The notes: generated by a model from the sequence alone, not told the origin. 64,000 bases of DNA from Schoenoplectus triqueter (GCA_964058805.1 CAXKVV010000062.1:62001-126000), one strand, 5' to 3'. Shown: positions 24,401 through 34,597, counted from the stretch's first letter. A program made the numbers and translations.

Positions 24401-25593
24401 ATTGGTACCAAATCGGTACTGAGGTGAAGACCGGTACAGGCAACGCCATGTCTTCACCGCATGGATCTTTAATCAAGTATCATCAAGGGATTGGAAACAC
24501 CAAGACGACGCCAACCCCATTGTCTGATCTGCCATCGGCATCTCCGATCACCGGCGACACCCTTTTGCGCAGATCTCAAAGCGCGATGAAGAAAAGAGTC
24601 GAAGAGATCATCTGGCGCGACTGTTAAAATGAAAGCACCAATCTTGGCGCGCTTGCACCAATCCTGAAGTAATTCAACGACGTTAGAGTGATGAAAAGCT
24701 TAGATAACAAATAGAATACATCACACGCATTCATCTATTTCAGCACAAATCTTGAGAATATCCAATGGATGCAAGAAAAGGGAAAAGGGGCTGTGCTGTC
24801 AGCCCAGAGATAAAAAACGACGAAATGGGCTAAGTTTACTTAAAATCAAATGAACCCAAAAATCTAGCCTAACAGCGAAATAAAATAATAAAAATAAGTT
24901 TGGGCCCAAATTGCAGAATAAAGAACTCAGCCCAACAGTGAAAGGAAGAAAATGAAATGGGCTCAGTCAGTAAAAATAAAAAAAAAAAAAATCTCAGCCC
25001 AATTCAACTAAGCCCAACTCAGTAAATAACAGAAAATTAAAAATAAAGGGGTAAATAAATCATTTGGAAATGTTCCCAAACTCCAAATTGACTCAAATTT
25101 GTTTCTAAATTTTTTTTGTTTTTCATACTATTTTTCTATATAAAAACATTTCAATTTTAAGAATTTTACAGTACTGAAACAATTTAAAAGCAAAATGACA
25201 TTGTTTGCTTTTCCCTATTTGACCAAGCTTTGACTTGCTATTTTGGCTATTATAAAAATCCTAAAAATTCAAATAAAATCATAAATAATAGCCAAATTAT
25301 TTCCTATTATTTTTGTAAGTAATTTTCTACAAAAATAAATAGAGTTTAGAAATAGTAAAAATAAAATTCTATTACTTTAGCTATTATAAAAATCCCAAAA
25401 ATCTAAATAAAATTCTATATAATAGCTAATCCATTTTCCTATTATTTTTGTAAGTAATCTTCTACAGAAATAAATAGAGTTTAAAAAAATAAAAAATAAA
25501 TTCACCTTTGTAATAGAGATAATAATGAAAGGTATTATCTTAATAATAAAAATCAATAAAAAATGTGATAATCTTTTTACATTTTAGAGGTGA

Positions 25594-26049
25594 ATAGATA
25601 TGCTCACACGAGGGGTGTAGAGCAACACAATAATTTTACACAAGTAATGCAACGTATTAGAACAATTAGTCGAGACAAGAACATCTTGACGCTCGTTGAA
25701 GAATAACAAGGCTACGACATCAACATGAAGAGATATGTCGACTTTGAGGAAGAAGAACATTACGATGTCTGAGAGAAGTGACATCTTAATGACTCGGTGT
25801 CATGAACAAGTAATTCATGACTAAATACGCTCACACAAGGGGTGTAGAGCAACATAGTGATTTTGCACAAGTAATGCAACATATTAGAATAATTAGTCGG
25901 GACAAGAACATCTTGACGCTCGTTGAAGAATAATCAAGGTTACGACATCAACATGAAGAGATATGTCGATTCTAAGAGAGAAGAACATTACGATGTCCAA
26001 GAGGAGTGACATCTTAATGACTTGGTGTCATGAACAAGTAATTCATGAC
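25594..26049 (+). repeat. Two 228-bp tandem units in the LTR
   Basis: The units end at 25821 and 26049. Each contains CAAGAACATCTTG, GATGTC(9 nt)TGACATC and GTCATGAA-CAAGTAA-TTCATGAC, i.e. several self-complementary cassettes. The copies differ at scattered positions but keep these stems. Confidence 0.85.
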
Positions 26050-26123
26050 CACTTGAGCTAGTAAGGCTGAACTCATCCGTCGATAAGTTTGTCTTCTGGT
26101 TCATTTCCCAAGATTGTGAGATT

Positions 26124-26760
26124 GAATCGTTCTGTAGTAGATTCATCCACAAAATAGTGAATGTGAACCGTTCTGTAGTAGGTTCCTTCACTAACACACG
26201 CTTCAATGTCAAGCTGGTTTAGTGCTTCAGGTTTGACGTTGTGTGCAGTTGTGTTCCTAGGTTTATGAATCGGTTTAGTGCTTCGAATTCATGATCTAGA
26301 AGATCGGTGAGAAGAAACACGTGGACCAAACCCACCCTTCTCCTGATTCACCAACCTCAAGATCAACCGGCCTAGTGCTTCGAGTTGTATTTTGTGTGAT
26401 TGGTTGTTGACTAGTTAAGATCGAACCGTTCTGTAGTAGGTTTATCTTCTAGATCAACCGAGTTTGAGTCGTTCTGTAGTAGACTCACCTCAAACTCCTC
26501 TGAAGAGATTAATCTGATCTGTAGTAAGGTTATCTCTCGAGGCGGTAAAAGACTGAACCGATCTGTAGTAGGTTCGTCTTTCATGGGATTAACTTCTGAA
26601 TCATTCTGAAACAGGTTTATTTTCTGAAACAACTGAGGTTGAGTCGTTCTATAAGTAGACTCACCTCGAACCCCTTCGAAGAGTTTAATCTGATCTGTAG
26701 TAAGGTTATCTCTCAAGGCGGTAAAGACTGAACCGATCTGTAGTAGGTTCGTCTTTTACG
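26124..26760 (+). repeat. Array of short hairpins with a conserved loop and variable stems
   Basis: Ten cassettes consist of a 5-bp arm, an 11-12 base spacer (usually GTTCTGTAGTA or GATCTGTAGTA) and the complementary arm. Arms: GAATC/GATTC (26124), GAACC/GGTTC (26165), GAACC/GGTTT (26423), GAGTC/GACTC (26466), AATCT/AGGTT (26511), GAACC/GGTTC (26555), GAATC/GGTTT (26598), GAGTC/GACTC (26641), AATCT/AGGTT (26687), GAACC/GGTTC (26730). Several have outer stems too, such as GAGTTTGAG/CTCAAACTC. Interleaved is a second type with loop CGGTTTAGTGCTTCGA and arms ATGAAT/ATTCAT (26265), CAAC/GTTG (26364) and GTCAA/TTGAC (26208). Part of the array is also a tandem repeat of about 178 bp. Confidence 0.85.
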
Positions 26761-27076
26761 GGATCAACCTTTCGGTGAATCCAGACGACCACTTGACCAT
26801 CATTTAACTATACTATTTGCTTCTCCCTTTTAAAGATCCAGAGGTGCCTCGAGGTTAACAGCCCAGGGTAATTAACGGTGGGGGCTTGCGCCCACCGGAA
26901 TCTACAAGAACTCACAATCACTAAAAAAACCCCTGAATGTGCATCCAAATCGTTCTAAACGGCAGAATCGGCCGGCATTAAACAGATGCACGCTTGGGAG
27001 GGATCTCCGTGTCCTTCTTCCGCATCCCATCGCCCAGCGGCGGTGCGGAGCGCGCGAAAAAGGGTCGCACAGGATC

Positions 27077-27094
27077 TGGCACGCCCGGTGGGAC
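27077..27094 (+). other. Primer-binding site of the Tat-type element
   Basis: TGGCACGCCCGGTGGGAC starts five bases after the LTR end CA. This string is a common minus-strand primer site in plant Ty3 elements of the Tat branch. Confidence 0.8.
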
Positions 27095-27152
27095 CTAGAT
27101 TCTCCTCTTATCTTTGAAAGAGAGAAGCAAATAGAATAGTTAAAAGATACAA

Positions 27153-29948
27153 GTGGTCTTCTATGCGCTAAAAATGACTAATGATTTTCGAGTATTTTCG
27201 TTTTTGCAGGAAATGGCATACTTTGGGAACTTCAACCTCGCTCCTTACACCGTCACCCCTGCACAGAGCCCAGAGGGCAAACTATTCATGTTCTTCGGGA
27301 CTATCCCGCAAGAACTCACCTTCTACGGCCCAGCTCCAGTGGCCACAATCACTCCCGCAACCGTCCGGATCTCCATCCCGGACGAGGAAGAGGACTCAAT
27401 TACCCTAACTCCTAAGGGTATTTCTAACAATGTCATGGCCTCTCCTACTACCTCCCCAAAGAGGAGAAGGCGACCGTCTAAGAAGACAGCCCCAACGGCC
27501 GCGACCCAAGCTATCCGCAGCTCTCAAGCGTCCAGGAAGAGGGCCCTGGATGCATACCAAAACCAGCTGGTGGCTAGGCCAGCCATCCCAGTCTCTAACA
27601 AGTTCACGGCACTTCATATAGTGGCTAAAAACTCAGCCACCGGCCAGCTCCGCCAGGCATGGGAGGTGCCTAAGCCCACACCTCGCCCAACTCAAAGGCC
27701 TCAACACCGCCAGCACAAGTCTCAAGCCCCTGCAGAAGCCATCTGCAAGGCTCACAAGGCCCTCAAACAGAGAAGAAGCGTCAAGAACGCTAGGTCGAGA
27801 CAATACGTCTCCCACCCCAGTCAATCTCAAGATATGGCTCAGCCGCAAGCCATCATCCCGACTCTGCACCCAAGGAGGTTTACATCAAAGGCAACACCTA
27901 GCGTCCAGCAGGTGTGGGTCCCAAAGGGTTCCCAACCAACAAAATCCCAATCTCAAACCCAGCCCAGCAAGGCAGGCAACTCGAACACTCCGTCCGAGAG
28001 TGTATTCAGCCGCTTAGGTCAGAAGAGTGTATTCAGCCGATTAGGCTCGAGAGTACCACTCAACAACCTAAAAATAACTGCCCCTGACCAAACGAAGAAG
28101 AAGAGAAGAACCGCTCGCTATGAAGAGCACTTCTCGGTCAACACCATCAGTATAAGCTACGATACTGATCCAGACACCGATACTGAGGTGAATATGGCCC
28201 AGGACGACCAGTCCCCGCCTAATCAAGCTCACGTCACCAATACCAACAAAAATAATGGTAGAAAAGGGAGACCTCCCAAGAGAGTCAACAGCAGGGAAGG
28301 GGAAGATCACAATGAAAACCCTGATTTCTTCGATAATGAAGATGACGTTGAAACACGTCCCGAAGTGCCCGTCGATGAAATTGAAATATTAAAAGGCCAC
28401 ATCGAGGCACGGGATGAAGAGCTGATTAGGCAACGGGAGCTAATCGCTACCATGTTGAAACAAAATGAAGAATTGATTAAGGCGGTCAAATCCTTGCAAG
28501 AATCACAGGACGCCAATTTCAAAGCTGGTAGCTCCCGTCAAGAAGGGGTCCACAGTACCAAAAGCAATCATAAGGGAAAACAACCCGTCAATTCTAAACC
28601 CCATCCACATAGAACAATAGAAGTGGAGGCTGAACCAACGGGAATATCCCGGAAAGAGATTCAAGCCATGATTGCCCAGCAAATGCAAATAGCTGGAGGT
28701 GGATACGCTATCCCTCCCGTTAAAAACTGTGGACATCCATACCCTGCGATATACGATTTAGAAGAATATCCTAAAGGGTATGTGATCCCCCGCTTCAGGA
28801 CCTTCTCCGGAGAGGGCAATAAAGATCTGAACCCTGAACAACACCTGGCCTACTTTGTGGCCTCGTGCGGTAACACGGGCGGCAATGATGCACTATTGTT
28901 GAGACAATTCCCTCAAAGCTTGGTGGGAACTGCTTTCCAATGGTACTATTCATTAGAAAACAACAGCATCAGGACCTGGGATGAGATGGCAGACTCGTTC
29001 AGGGCACGGTTTGTTATGGTGTCTGACAAGATAAACATAGCCGATCCGGCAAGCACTAAACCCAATAAAGGGGAGTCAATGACAGATTTTATTAATAGAT
29101 GGCGGAACCTCAGCATCAAATGCGACCGCACATTAACTGAAGATGAGGCCGTCAACCTAATCATGAAAAACATTGACGGGTGGATGGGCATGCTGCTTGG
29201 TGTGACAAAGGTCAACACGTTTAAAGACTTGCTCAGGTCGGTATCCAATATGGAGAGGATGTCACCGCACACTGTGCCAAACTTCATGAACAACAGGCCG
29301 CAACGAGGAGCCCGAGCTGAAACCAAGGTGGCATTTACCTCGTTAAAAGATAAAATGGTTGCTAACACGGATACTCAAAGTGGCAACAACGGCACAAATG
29401 GCAACAATTACAATAAGGGACCTAGGCCCAATACAGCAGGGAGTTCACGGAGTTTTGAGTCCCTCAAACAAAAGAAATCTAAGCCGTACTCCTTCAGAAA
29501 AGATAAAGTTGCCCAAATCTTCAGAGGGGCACTAAAGAACGGTCTAGCCCTACCGGCCAGTAAACGCCCAGAAGATGCCGATAAATCGGACGAACCCAAC
29601 TTCTGCCCATACCACAGAGTACTAGGGCATCCAATTGAAGATTGCTGGGTCTTCAAAGATTGGGTCGAAAAGGCGTACAAGAATGGTGAAATTACTTTAC
29701 CTAAAGGGTTCTTGCAAAGCCCATCGGCCCATGAACATGCCAATATGATCTCTCACGAAGAAGAGAAGATCCCGGGGCAATTAAGTGAAGACCAGGAAGA
29801 ACAATGGACTACGCACTTATCGAAAAAGTCGATTAAAATGCTTAAAGCCCTTAAGAAAGAACCCGGCATGAGATGGAAAGACGACATCACGCCAGTGGTC
29901 CCACCAAAACCTAGGGTATACTATAAAGTGGACCAGAGCCAGGACTAG
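27153..29948 (+). CDS. gag: Tat-type gag polyprotein, 931 residues
   Basis: The first half is basic, Pro/Gln/Ser-rich and probably unstructured, with a small internal repeat (SVFSRLGQK-SVFSRLGSR at about residue 285). A coiled-coil-like acidic stretch lies at 410-460. The retrotransposon gag domain covers about residues 549-705 (RFRTFSGEGNKDLNPEQHLAY, FPQSLVGTAFQWYYSLE, MTDFINRWRNLSIKC). A CHHC zinc-knuckle-like motif, CPYHRVLGHPIEDCW, is at about residue 817. The frame ends at TAG 29946-29948, but the same frame stays open beyond it to the next start, so gag and the following ORF were probably one polyprotein, or are joined by readthrough. I took the upstream ATG at 27153; the one at 27174 is also possible. 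Confidence 0.85.
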   Translation: MVFYALKMTNDFRVFSFLQEMAYFGNFNLAPYTVTPAQSPEGKLFMFFGTIPQELTFYGPAPVATITPATVRISIPDEEEDSITLTPKGISNNVMASPTTSPKRRRRPSKKTAPTAATQAIRSSQASRKRALDAYQNQLVARPAIPVSNKFTALHIVAKNSATGQLRQAWEVPKPTPRPTQRPQHRQHKSQAPAEAICKAHKALKQRRSVKNARSRQYVSHPSQSQDMAQPQAIIPTLHPRRFTSKATPSVQQVWVPKGSQPTKSQSQTQPSKAGNSNTPSESVFSRLGQKSVFSRLGSRVPLNNLKITAPDQTKKKRRTARYEEHFSVNTISISYDTDPDTDTEVNMAQDDQSPPNQAHVTNTNKNNGRKGRPPKRVNSREGEDHNENPDFFDNEDDVETRPEVPVDEIEILKGHIEARDEELIRQRELIATMLKQNEELIKAVKSLQESQDANFKAGSSRQEGVHSTKSNHKGKQPVNSKPHPHRTIEVEAEPTGISRKEIQAMIAQQMQIAGGGYAIPPVKNCGHPYPAIYDLEEYPKGYVIPRFRTFSGEGNKDLNPEQHLAYFVASCGNTGGNDALLLRQFPQSLVGTAFQWYYSLENNSIRTWDEMADSFRARFVMVSDKINIADPASTKPNKGESMTDFINRWRNLSIKCDRTLTEDEAVNLIMKNIDGWMGMLLGVTKVNTFKDLLRSVSNMERMSPHTVPNFMNNRPQRGARAETKVAFTSLKDKMVANTDTQSGNNGTNGNNYNKGPRPNTAGSSRSFESLKQKKSKPYSFRKDKVAQIFRGALKNGLALPASKRPEDADKSDEPNFCPYHRVLGHPIEDCWVFKDWVEKAYKNGEITLPKGFLQSPSAHEHANMISHEEEKIPGQLSEDQEEQWTTHLSKKSIKMLKALKKEPGMRWKDDITPVVPPKPRVYYKVDQSQD

Positions 29949-30029
29949 GTTCTTAAGAAAAGAAAGAAGCATAGAAACAACAAGTCCAGAAAGAATAAAA
30001 TTGAAGAATGCGAGCAGGGCAGTCCCGAG

Positions 30030-32636
30030 ATGATTACCCTTCAACACTTCATCTCCAAAGAGGACTGGGAGAAGTTAACCCTAGGTCAAAGGAAAGAAGA
30101 TGTAGATGAAGAAGTGAATAAAGAAGAAAGCGAAGAGATCTGGGGTGCTTCGTGCAACATGGTATATTCTTCCCACGACGAAGATATGCCAACATTAGAG
30201 GAGATGTTCTTCCTAAACGACGAAGGGGAGGCAAGCACCTCTGGGACCAAAAATGAAGAATGCAAGGCTGTGCTCCGGTCCGGGACTTATGTACCCGAGA
30301 GACAAGCTCCCAAGGATTCCGATAAGGGAAAAGACAAAATCCAGAATAAAGGCAAAGAGGCCGAGAGCCTAAGCAAGAACCCAGAAAAGACCCGGCCGAC
30401 GAGCGAAGAATATAATGTGTTGGCACATCTGCGTAAGATTCCAGCGCTATTAAGCATATTCGACGCATTGATGATGTCACAAGACCTAAGGGAGGTACTA
30501 ATCCAAGCCTTGCAAGATCCTGAGAGGTACAAGTCATACTTCATCGAGCAAAATATGCAGGAAGCTCTATTCACCGCCAAGCGGGCCGCATGCATAAATT
30601 TCACAGATGACGACCTCCTGATAGGCACCGTCGACCACAACCGCCCGTTGTACATCACCGGAAACTGCGGTGGGCAAAAGATTGGCCGCATCCTGGTCGA
30701 TGCAGGGTCCTCGATCAATATCATGCCGCTTAAAACCCTGAAGACTATCACCTTAGATGTGAAGAACTTATCTGATGAAAAGGTGATTATTCATGGCTTC
30801 AATCAAAACTCCCAAAAGGCCCTGGGAGCTATAACTCTGAACCTGCAATGCGGAAGCCTAAAAGCGCCTACCAAGTTCTATGTCATTGACGCTGAAACTT
30901 CTTATCGAGCATTGTTGGGCCGCTCGTGGCTTCACAGCAATCAGGTCATACCCTCTACTCTGCACCAGTGCCTGAAATATATTGAGAATGGTAAACAAAA
31001 GAGAATTGACGGAGACGTCAAACCATTCGGGGTGCATGAGATTAAATTCAATGACACCCAATATTTTCTGCCTAAATCCGCTACGGCGTCAAGCCGACCA
31101 ATAATAAAAGCAGGTCAGAAACCTTTCAATAAAAGCCCTAAATTTGATACCTCGTCCGGAGAAGAAGAAGAGGTCAAATTTAATATTAAACCCCGAGGCG
31201 TTCGAACTCAAAGACCCGGAAGAAAGTCGGGTGAGGAAGCAACCTTCCGTTTCAAACAGGTGGCTACATATAAAGCCCAAACAAAGTCGAGTGAAATCAA
31301 TTCGAGTGATTCTGAGGAGGAGATCATTTTCAACTTTAAACCCGCCAATATCTCTCAAATTCAGATCACAGAGGCAACTTCAGGAGAAGATTCTGAAGAT
31401 TCCAACGACTCGGGCGACATCACCTCGGGAGAAGAATCTGGCCATGGTCGTCAACCCTGGGAAGAAGAATCTGACGAAGAGATCATCTATCATATCCTCA
31501 AGAAGCCATATAAAGGGCCTGAAACAGATAATGAAAGTGAGGAGTCATTTATGATCAACTTGGGATCCGGTAGCGGAAGGGATAACCCAGTTAAGCCAAA
31601 GCCTGTAAGCGAAGAACGCTCGTGGCGGGAGAATTTTGAAGCTCGCGTCTGGAACGTAATCGATGAAATGAGACACCAGATTGAAAATAACAGGAGGGAA
31701 GTATCTGAGCAATGGGAAGTGATGCAGGATATTAAAGTGCAACACAATGAAATTATGATAATGATTGAAAACCTGCAAACCGCAATCTATAATTCCGAGC
31801 TACTCAAAGAAATGACGAGCGAACCCCGCGCCGAGACCCCTGAAAGACAAACACCCGATAGCGGCAAACGGGTAATTGTTATAGTGGATGAATCAAGGGG
31901 GGAAGAAACGAAAGTCAAACAATCGGCCGTCATGCAAACCCTCAAAGCCAAGAAGAGTAAACCATACTCTTTCCTAAAAAATAAAACAGCTCGGATATTT
32001 GAGCAGGCCCTAAAGAGCGGATTGACACTTCCCGCTTGTAAAAGACCCGCGGACATAGAGAGGGCTAGCGAAGGTGAATTTTGCCCTTATCATCGCATAC
32101 TGGGTCACACAATTGAAGAATGCTGGGTATTCAAGGATCTTATAGAAGAAGAGCACAAAAACGGAACAATTCAACTCCCGAAAAGCTTTCAACAAGACCC
32201 AGCTCCGCATAGCTCGAATAACAAAGGCAAAGGGGTTGCCTATACGATCTCGCACACTCCCGTACCTAGCAAACCCAAAGTTGCGAGACGAAAGCCAATC
32301 AAAGAAATCTACCGCTCCAACTCAGTCATGAATATTGAAATAGAAGAGGAGATGGCGGCGCTAGAGATCACTGCGGTTCCCGAAAGGCATTTTAAAGACC
32401 TCATGCCAAAGGAAGTAAACCACATCCAGACTCTCAAGACCTTTGTTGTGCCGACAAAGGTAGAGCGCATCAAAGGGAGAACTATCATCCATAAGGCTAT
32501 AATTTTCTATCAGAGCGACTCAACTCAGTCTCTGAAGAACCCTGATCACAACACTTGGAAGAAGTGGGTGATAGAACAAGAGTCAGAGAATGCAACGAGC
32601 AGTGACGCTGCATCTCATCCCTTTGGAAAGGAGTAG
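30030..32636 (+). CDS. pol: Protease-containing ORF with a second CHHC module
   Basis: In the same frame as gag, 868 codons. The retropepsin-like active site lies at about residue 224 in GRILVDAGSSINIMP, followed by YRALLGRSWLHS. A long acidic, Ser/Glu-rich linker (about residues 370-530) separates it from a second copy of the gag-type module, KKSKPYSFLKNKTARIF then CPYHRILGHTIEECW (about residue 685). The end shows KDLMPKEVNHIQTLK and related sequence. It stops at TAG 32634-32636, after which the frame remains open (YKLAKRAKCLRDISKAE). Neither the linker nor the second zinc module is part of the usual Ty3 protease region. Confidence 0.8.
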   Translation: MITLQHFISKEDWEKLTLGQRKEDVDEEVNKEESEEIWGASCNMVYSSHDEDMPTLEEMFFLNDEGEASTSGTKNEECKAVLRSGTYVPERQAPKDSDKGKDKIQNKGKEAESLSKNPEKTRPTSEEYNVLAHLRKIPALLSIFDALMMSQDLREVLIQALQDPERYKSYFIEQNMQEALFTAKRAACINFTDDDLLIGTVDHNRPLYITGNCGGQKIGRILVDAGSSINIMPLKTLKTITLDVKNLSDEKVIIHGFNQNSQKALGAITLNLQCGSLKAPTKFYVIDAETSYRALLGRSWLHSNQVIPSTLHQCLKYIENGKQKRIDGDVKPFGVHEIKFNDTQYFLPKSATASSRPIIKAGQKPFNKSPKFDTSSGEEEEVKFNIKPRGVRTQRPGRKSGEEATFRFKQVATYKAQTKSSEINSSDSEEEIIFNFKPANISQIQITEATSGEDSEDSNDSGDITSGEESGHGRQPWEEESDEEIIYHILKKPYKGPETDNESEESFMINLGSGSGRDNPVKPKPVSEERSWRENFEARVWNVIDEMRHQIENNRREVSEQWEVMQDIKVQHNEIMIMIENLQTAIYNSELLKEMTSEPRAETPERQTPDSGKRVIVIVDESRGEETKVKQSAVMQTLKAKKSKPYSFLKNKTARIFEQALKSGLTLPACKRPADIERASEGEFCPYHRILGHTIEECWVFKDLIEEEHKNGTIQLPKSFQQDPAPHSSNNKGKGVAYTISHTPVPSKPKVARRKPIKEIYRSNSVMNIEIEEEMAALEITAVPERHFKDLMPKEVNHIQTLKTFVVPTKVERIKGRTIIHKAIIFYQSDSTQSLKNPDHNTWKKWVIEQESENATSSDAASHPFGKE

Positions 32637-33257
32637 TATAAACTAGCAAAAAGGGCAAAGTGTTTAAGAGATATATCCAAGGCCGAGGCCAAGCGCTTCG
32701 ATGAACTCTGGAACGGCGGCCAGAATAAAGTTATGGGCCTGGATGGTAAAATAAAATACACCCGAGGGTTAGGGTATAACTGCGATGACGCAGTATGCTT
32801 TGAGGGGTCCCTCAACGAGCGCCGAACGGAAGAAAGCTGTTGTATGACTTCTGTTGAAGTTTTAGACAATGAAACAGAAGAGGACAATACCCCAGTCCTG
32901 AAAAATGCTTTGAAACAGCTAGAAAAGGAACCTAATACGGTCGATGAGTTAGCTGAAATCAATCTGGGGACGGAAGAAGACCCATGACCAACTTTCATAA
33001 GCACATCATTACCAGAAGAGGTGGCTGACAGGTTGAAGACATTCCTTAAAAGCTACATGGACTGTTTCGCTTGGAGTTATAAAGAAATGTCTGGATTAGA
33101 TCCCAACGTAGCAGTTCATTACTTAAAGATTGATCCCACTTTCAAGCCAATCAAGCAAGCACCGAGGCAGATGAGAATAGAACTCGAAGAAAAGGTCGTA
33201 GAGGAAACAAAGAAACTCATTGACGCAGGCTTCATACGGGAAGAAGAGACGCCATAA
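32637..33257 (+). pseudogene. pol: Linker between protease and reverse transcriptase
   Basis: The same frame continues: GLDGKIKYTRGLGYNCDD, an acidic stretch, then TPTFISTSLPEEVADRLKTF and YMDCFAWSYKEMSGLDPNV, the conserved lead into Ty3 RT (VHYLKIDPTFKPIKQAPRQM). It is interrupted by TGA at 32985-32987, where the family usually has an Arg in DPRPTF, and ends at TAA 33255-33257. No indel is needed to follow the frame. Confidence 0.75.
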
Positions 33258-33260
33258 TGG

Positions 33261-33845
33261 ATGGCTAGCATTGTCCCGGTTAAAAAGAAAAATGGGCAGA
33301 TTCGCTTTTGTGTAGATTTTCGGGACTTAAACAAGGCGTGCCCCAAAGATGATTTTCCGCTCCCAGTAACCGAAATCATAATTGATCACACATCATCTTA
33401 TGAAGTCTTCTCCTTCATGGACGGTTACGCGGGTTATAATCAAATTAAAATGGCGCCAGAAGATGAAAGGCACACAGCATTCCGCACGCCAATTGGCATT
33501 TATTGTTACAAAGTCATGCCGTTTGGGCTCAAAAATGCGGGTGCCACTTACCAACGGGCGATGACAAAAATATTTGACGATCTGATCCACAAGATAGTGG
33601 AGTGCTATGTGGACGACCTAGTCATCAAAGCCATGTCATATGAAGAACACCTCCAATATCTTGAGGTCGTCTTTAACCGCCTAAGAGAACATGCGCTCAA
33701 ATTAAACCCGTTGAAATGCGCATTCATGGTATCATCAGGTAAATTTCTAGGGTTTGTGGTGCGCCACAGGGGAATCGAAATAGACCCGGGTAAGATCAAA
33801 GCAATAACTGAACTATCCCCGCCAAAGAATTTAAAACAATTATGA
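33261..33845 (+). CDS. pol: Reverse transcriptase domain
   Basis: Ty3-type RT fingers and palm: SIVPVKKKNGQIRFCVDFRD, LNKACPKDDFPLP, FMDGYAGYNQIKMAPED, MPFGLKNAGATYQRAM, and the catalytic YVDD at about residue 116. It is bounded by in-frame stops TAA 33255 and TGA 33843. The second falls in KQL-SLQGQLAYIRRF, where the family has Arg (CGA), so it is a C-to-T nonsense change. The polymerase motif itself looks intact, but a full polyprotein cannot be made without suppressing stops. Confidence 0.9.
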   Translation: MASIVPVKKKNGQIRFCVDFRDLNKACPKDDFPLPVTEIIIDHTSSYEVFSFMDGYAGYNQIKMAPEDERHTAFRTPIGIYCYKVMPFGLKNAGATYQRAMTKIFDDLIHKIVECYVDDLVIKAMSYEEHLQYLEVVFNRLREHALKLNPLKCAFMVSSGKFLGFVVRHRGIEIDPGKIKAITELSPPKNLKQL

Positions 33846-33860
33846 TCCTTACAAGGACAG

Positions 33861-34597
33861 TTGGCGTATATCAGGCGGTTTATAGCCAACCTATCGGGTA
33901 AAATCCAACCCTTCACCCGGTTGACTAAGAAGAATATCCCGTTTAAGTGGGATGGCGAGTGCCAGCGAGCCTTTGAAGAAATCAAAGCTTACCTACTCAA
34001 CCCTCCAGTATTGGCAGCGCCCATACCCGGGAAGGAACTCATTCTATATACGACCGCCCTAGATGGATCCTTGGGAGCCTTATTGGCACAAGAAAACCAG
34101 GATGGTAACCAAAATGCGCTATATTACTTAAGCCGCATGATGGTGGGAGCAGAACACGGGTATTCGCCGATTGAAAAGCATTGTTTAGCCCTAATCTTCG
34201 CGGTAAAGAAATTAAGGCACTACATGCTAGCCCATAAAATCATCTTAATATCCAAGGTAGATCCTCTCAAATACCTGATGACTCGGCCAATGCTGACGGG
34301 TAGGCTGGCCAAGTGGGCGATCATTCTTACTGAGTTTGATATCACCTATACACCGCAAAAGGCAATTAAGGGGCAGGCGCTGGCAGATTTCTTGGCTGCA
34401 CACCCGATTCAAGACGACTCTCCATTAAAATGTGACTTTCCCGATGAGGAAACTTTACATATTGAAGAAGGAAATCCTATATGGGAGTTGTACTTCGATG
34501 GCGCTTCGTCAATCAAACCGATCACAGGCCCGGGAGTTCCAACTGTGCGAGCTGGCGCAGGACTAGTCTTCGTGACCCCGGAAGGCGGAATCCAGAC
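33861..34597 (+). CDS. pol: RNase H domain plus truncated second RNase H-like domain
   Basis: In the RT frame. The first RNase H covers LYTTALDGSLGALLAQEN, YYLSRMMVGAEHGYSPIEKH, CLALIFAVKKLRHYM and WAIILTEFDITYTPQKAIKG-QALADFLAAHP. A second, archaeal-type RNase H starts at about 34480 (WELYFDGASS, GAGLVFVTPEGG), as in the Tat branch. It is cut at about 34588-34598, where sequence jumps into the 3' LTR. The frame by chance runs to 34670, but those last residues are LTR. Integrase is absent. Confidence 0.88.

Larger units (their letters stand above)
21496..27071 (+). repeat. 5' LTR, about 5.6 kb
   Basis: It starts TGTTCACCCC after CTGAC and ends GGGTCGCACA five bases before the primer site. 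Only its last 337 bp can be compared with the 3' copy. It contains two 228-bp tandem units (25594-26049) and a hairpin array (26124-26760). Open frames inside it, including one of 152 codons at 22258, have no recognisable domain and are probably chance. Confidence 0.8.

Noticed and set aside
28946..29368. Long minus-strand open frames over gag and pol (also 30049-30537, 30287-30751, 33605-33985)
   Set aside because: Shadows of the plus-strand retrotransposon genes, without domains of their own.
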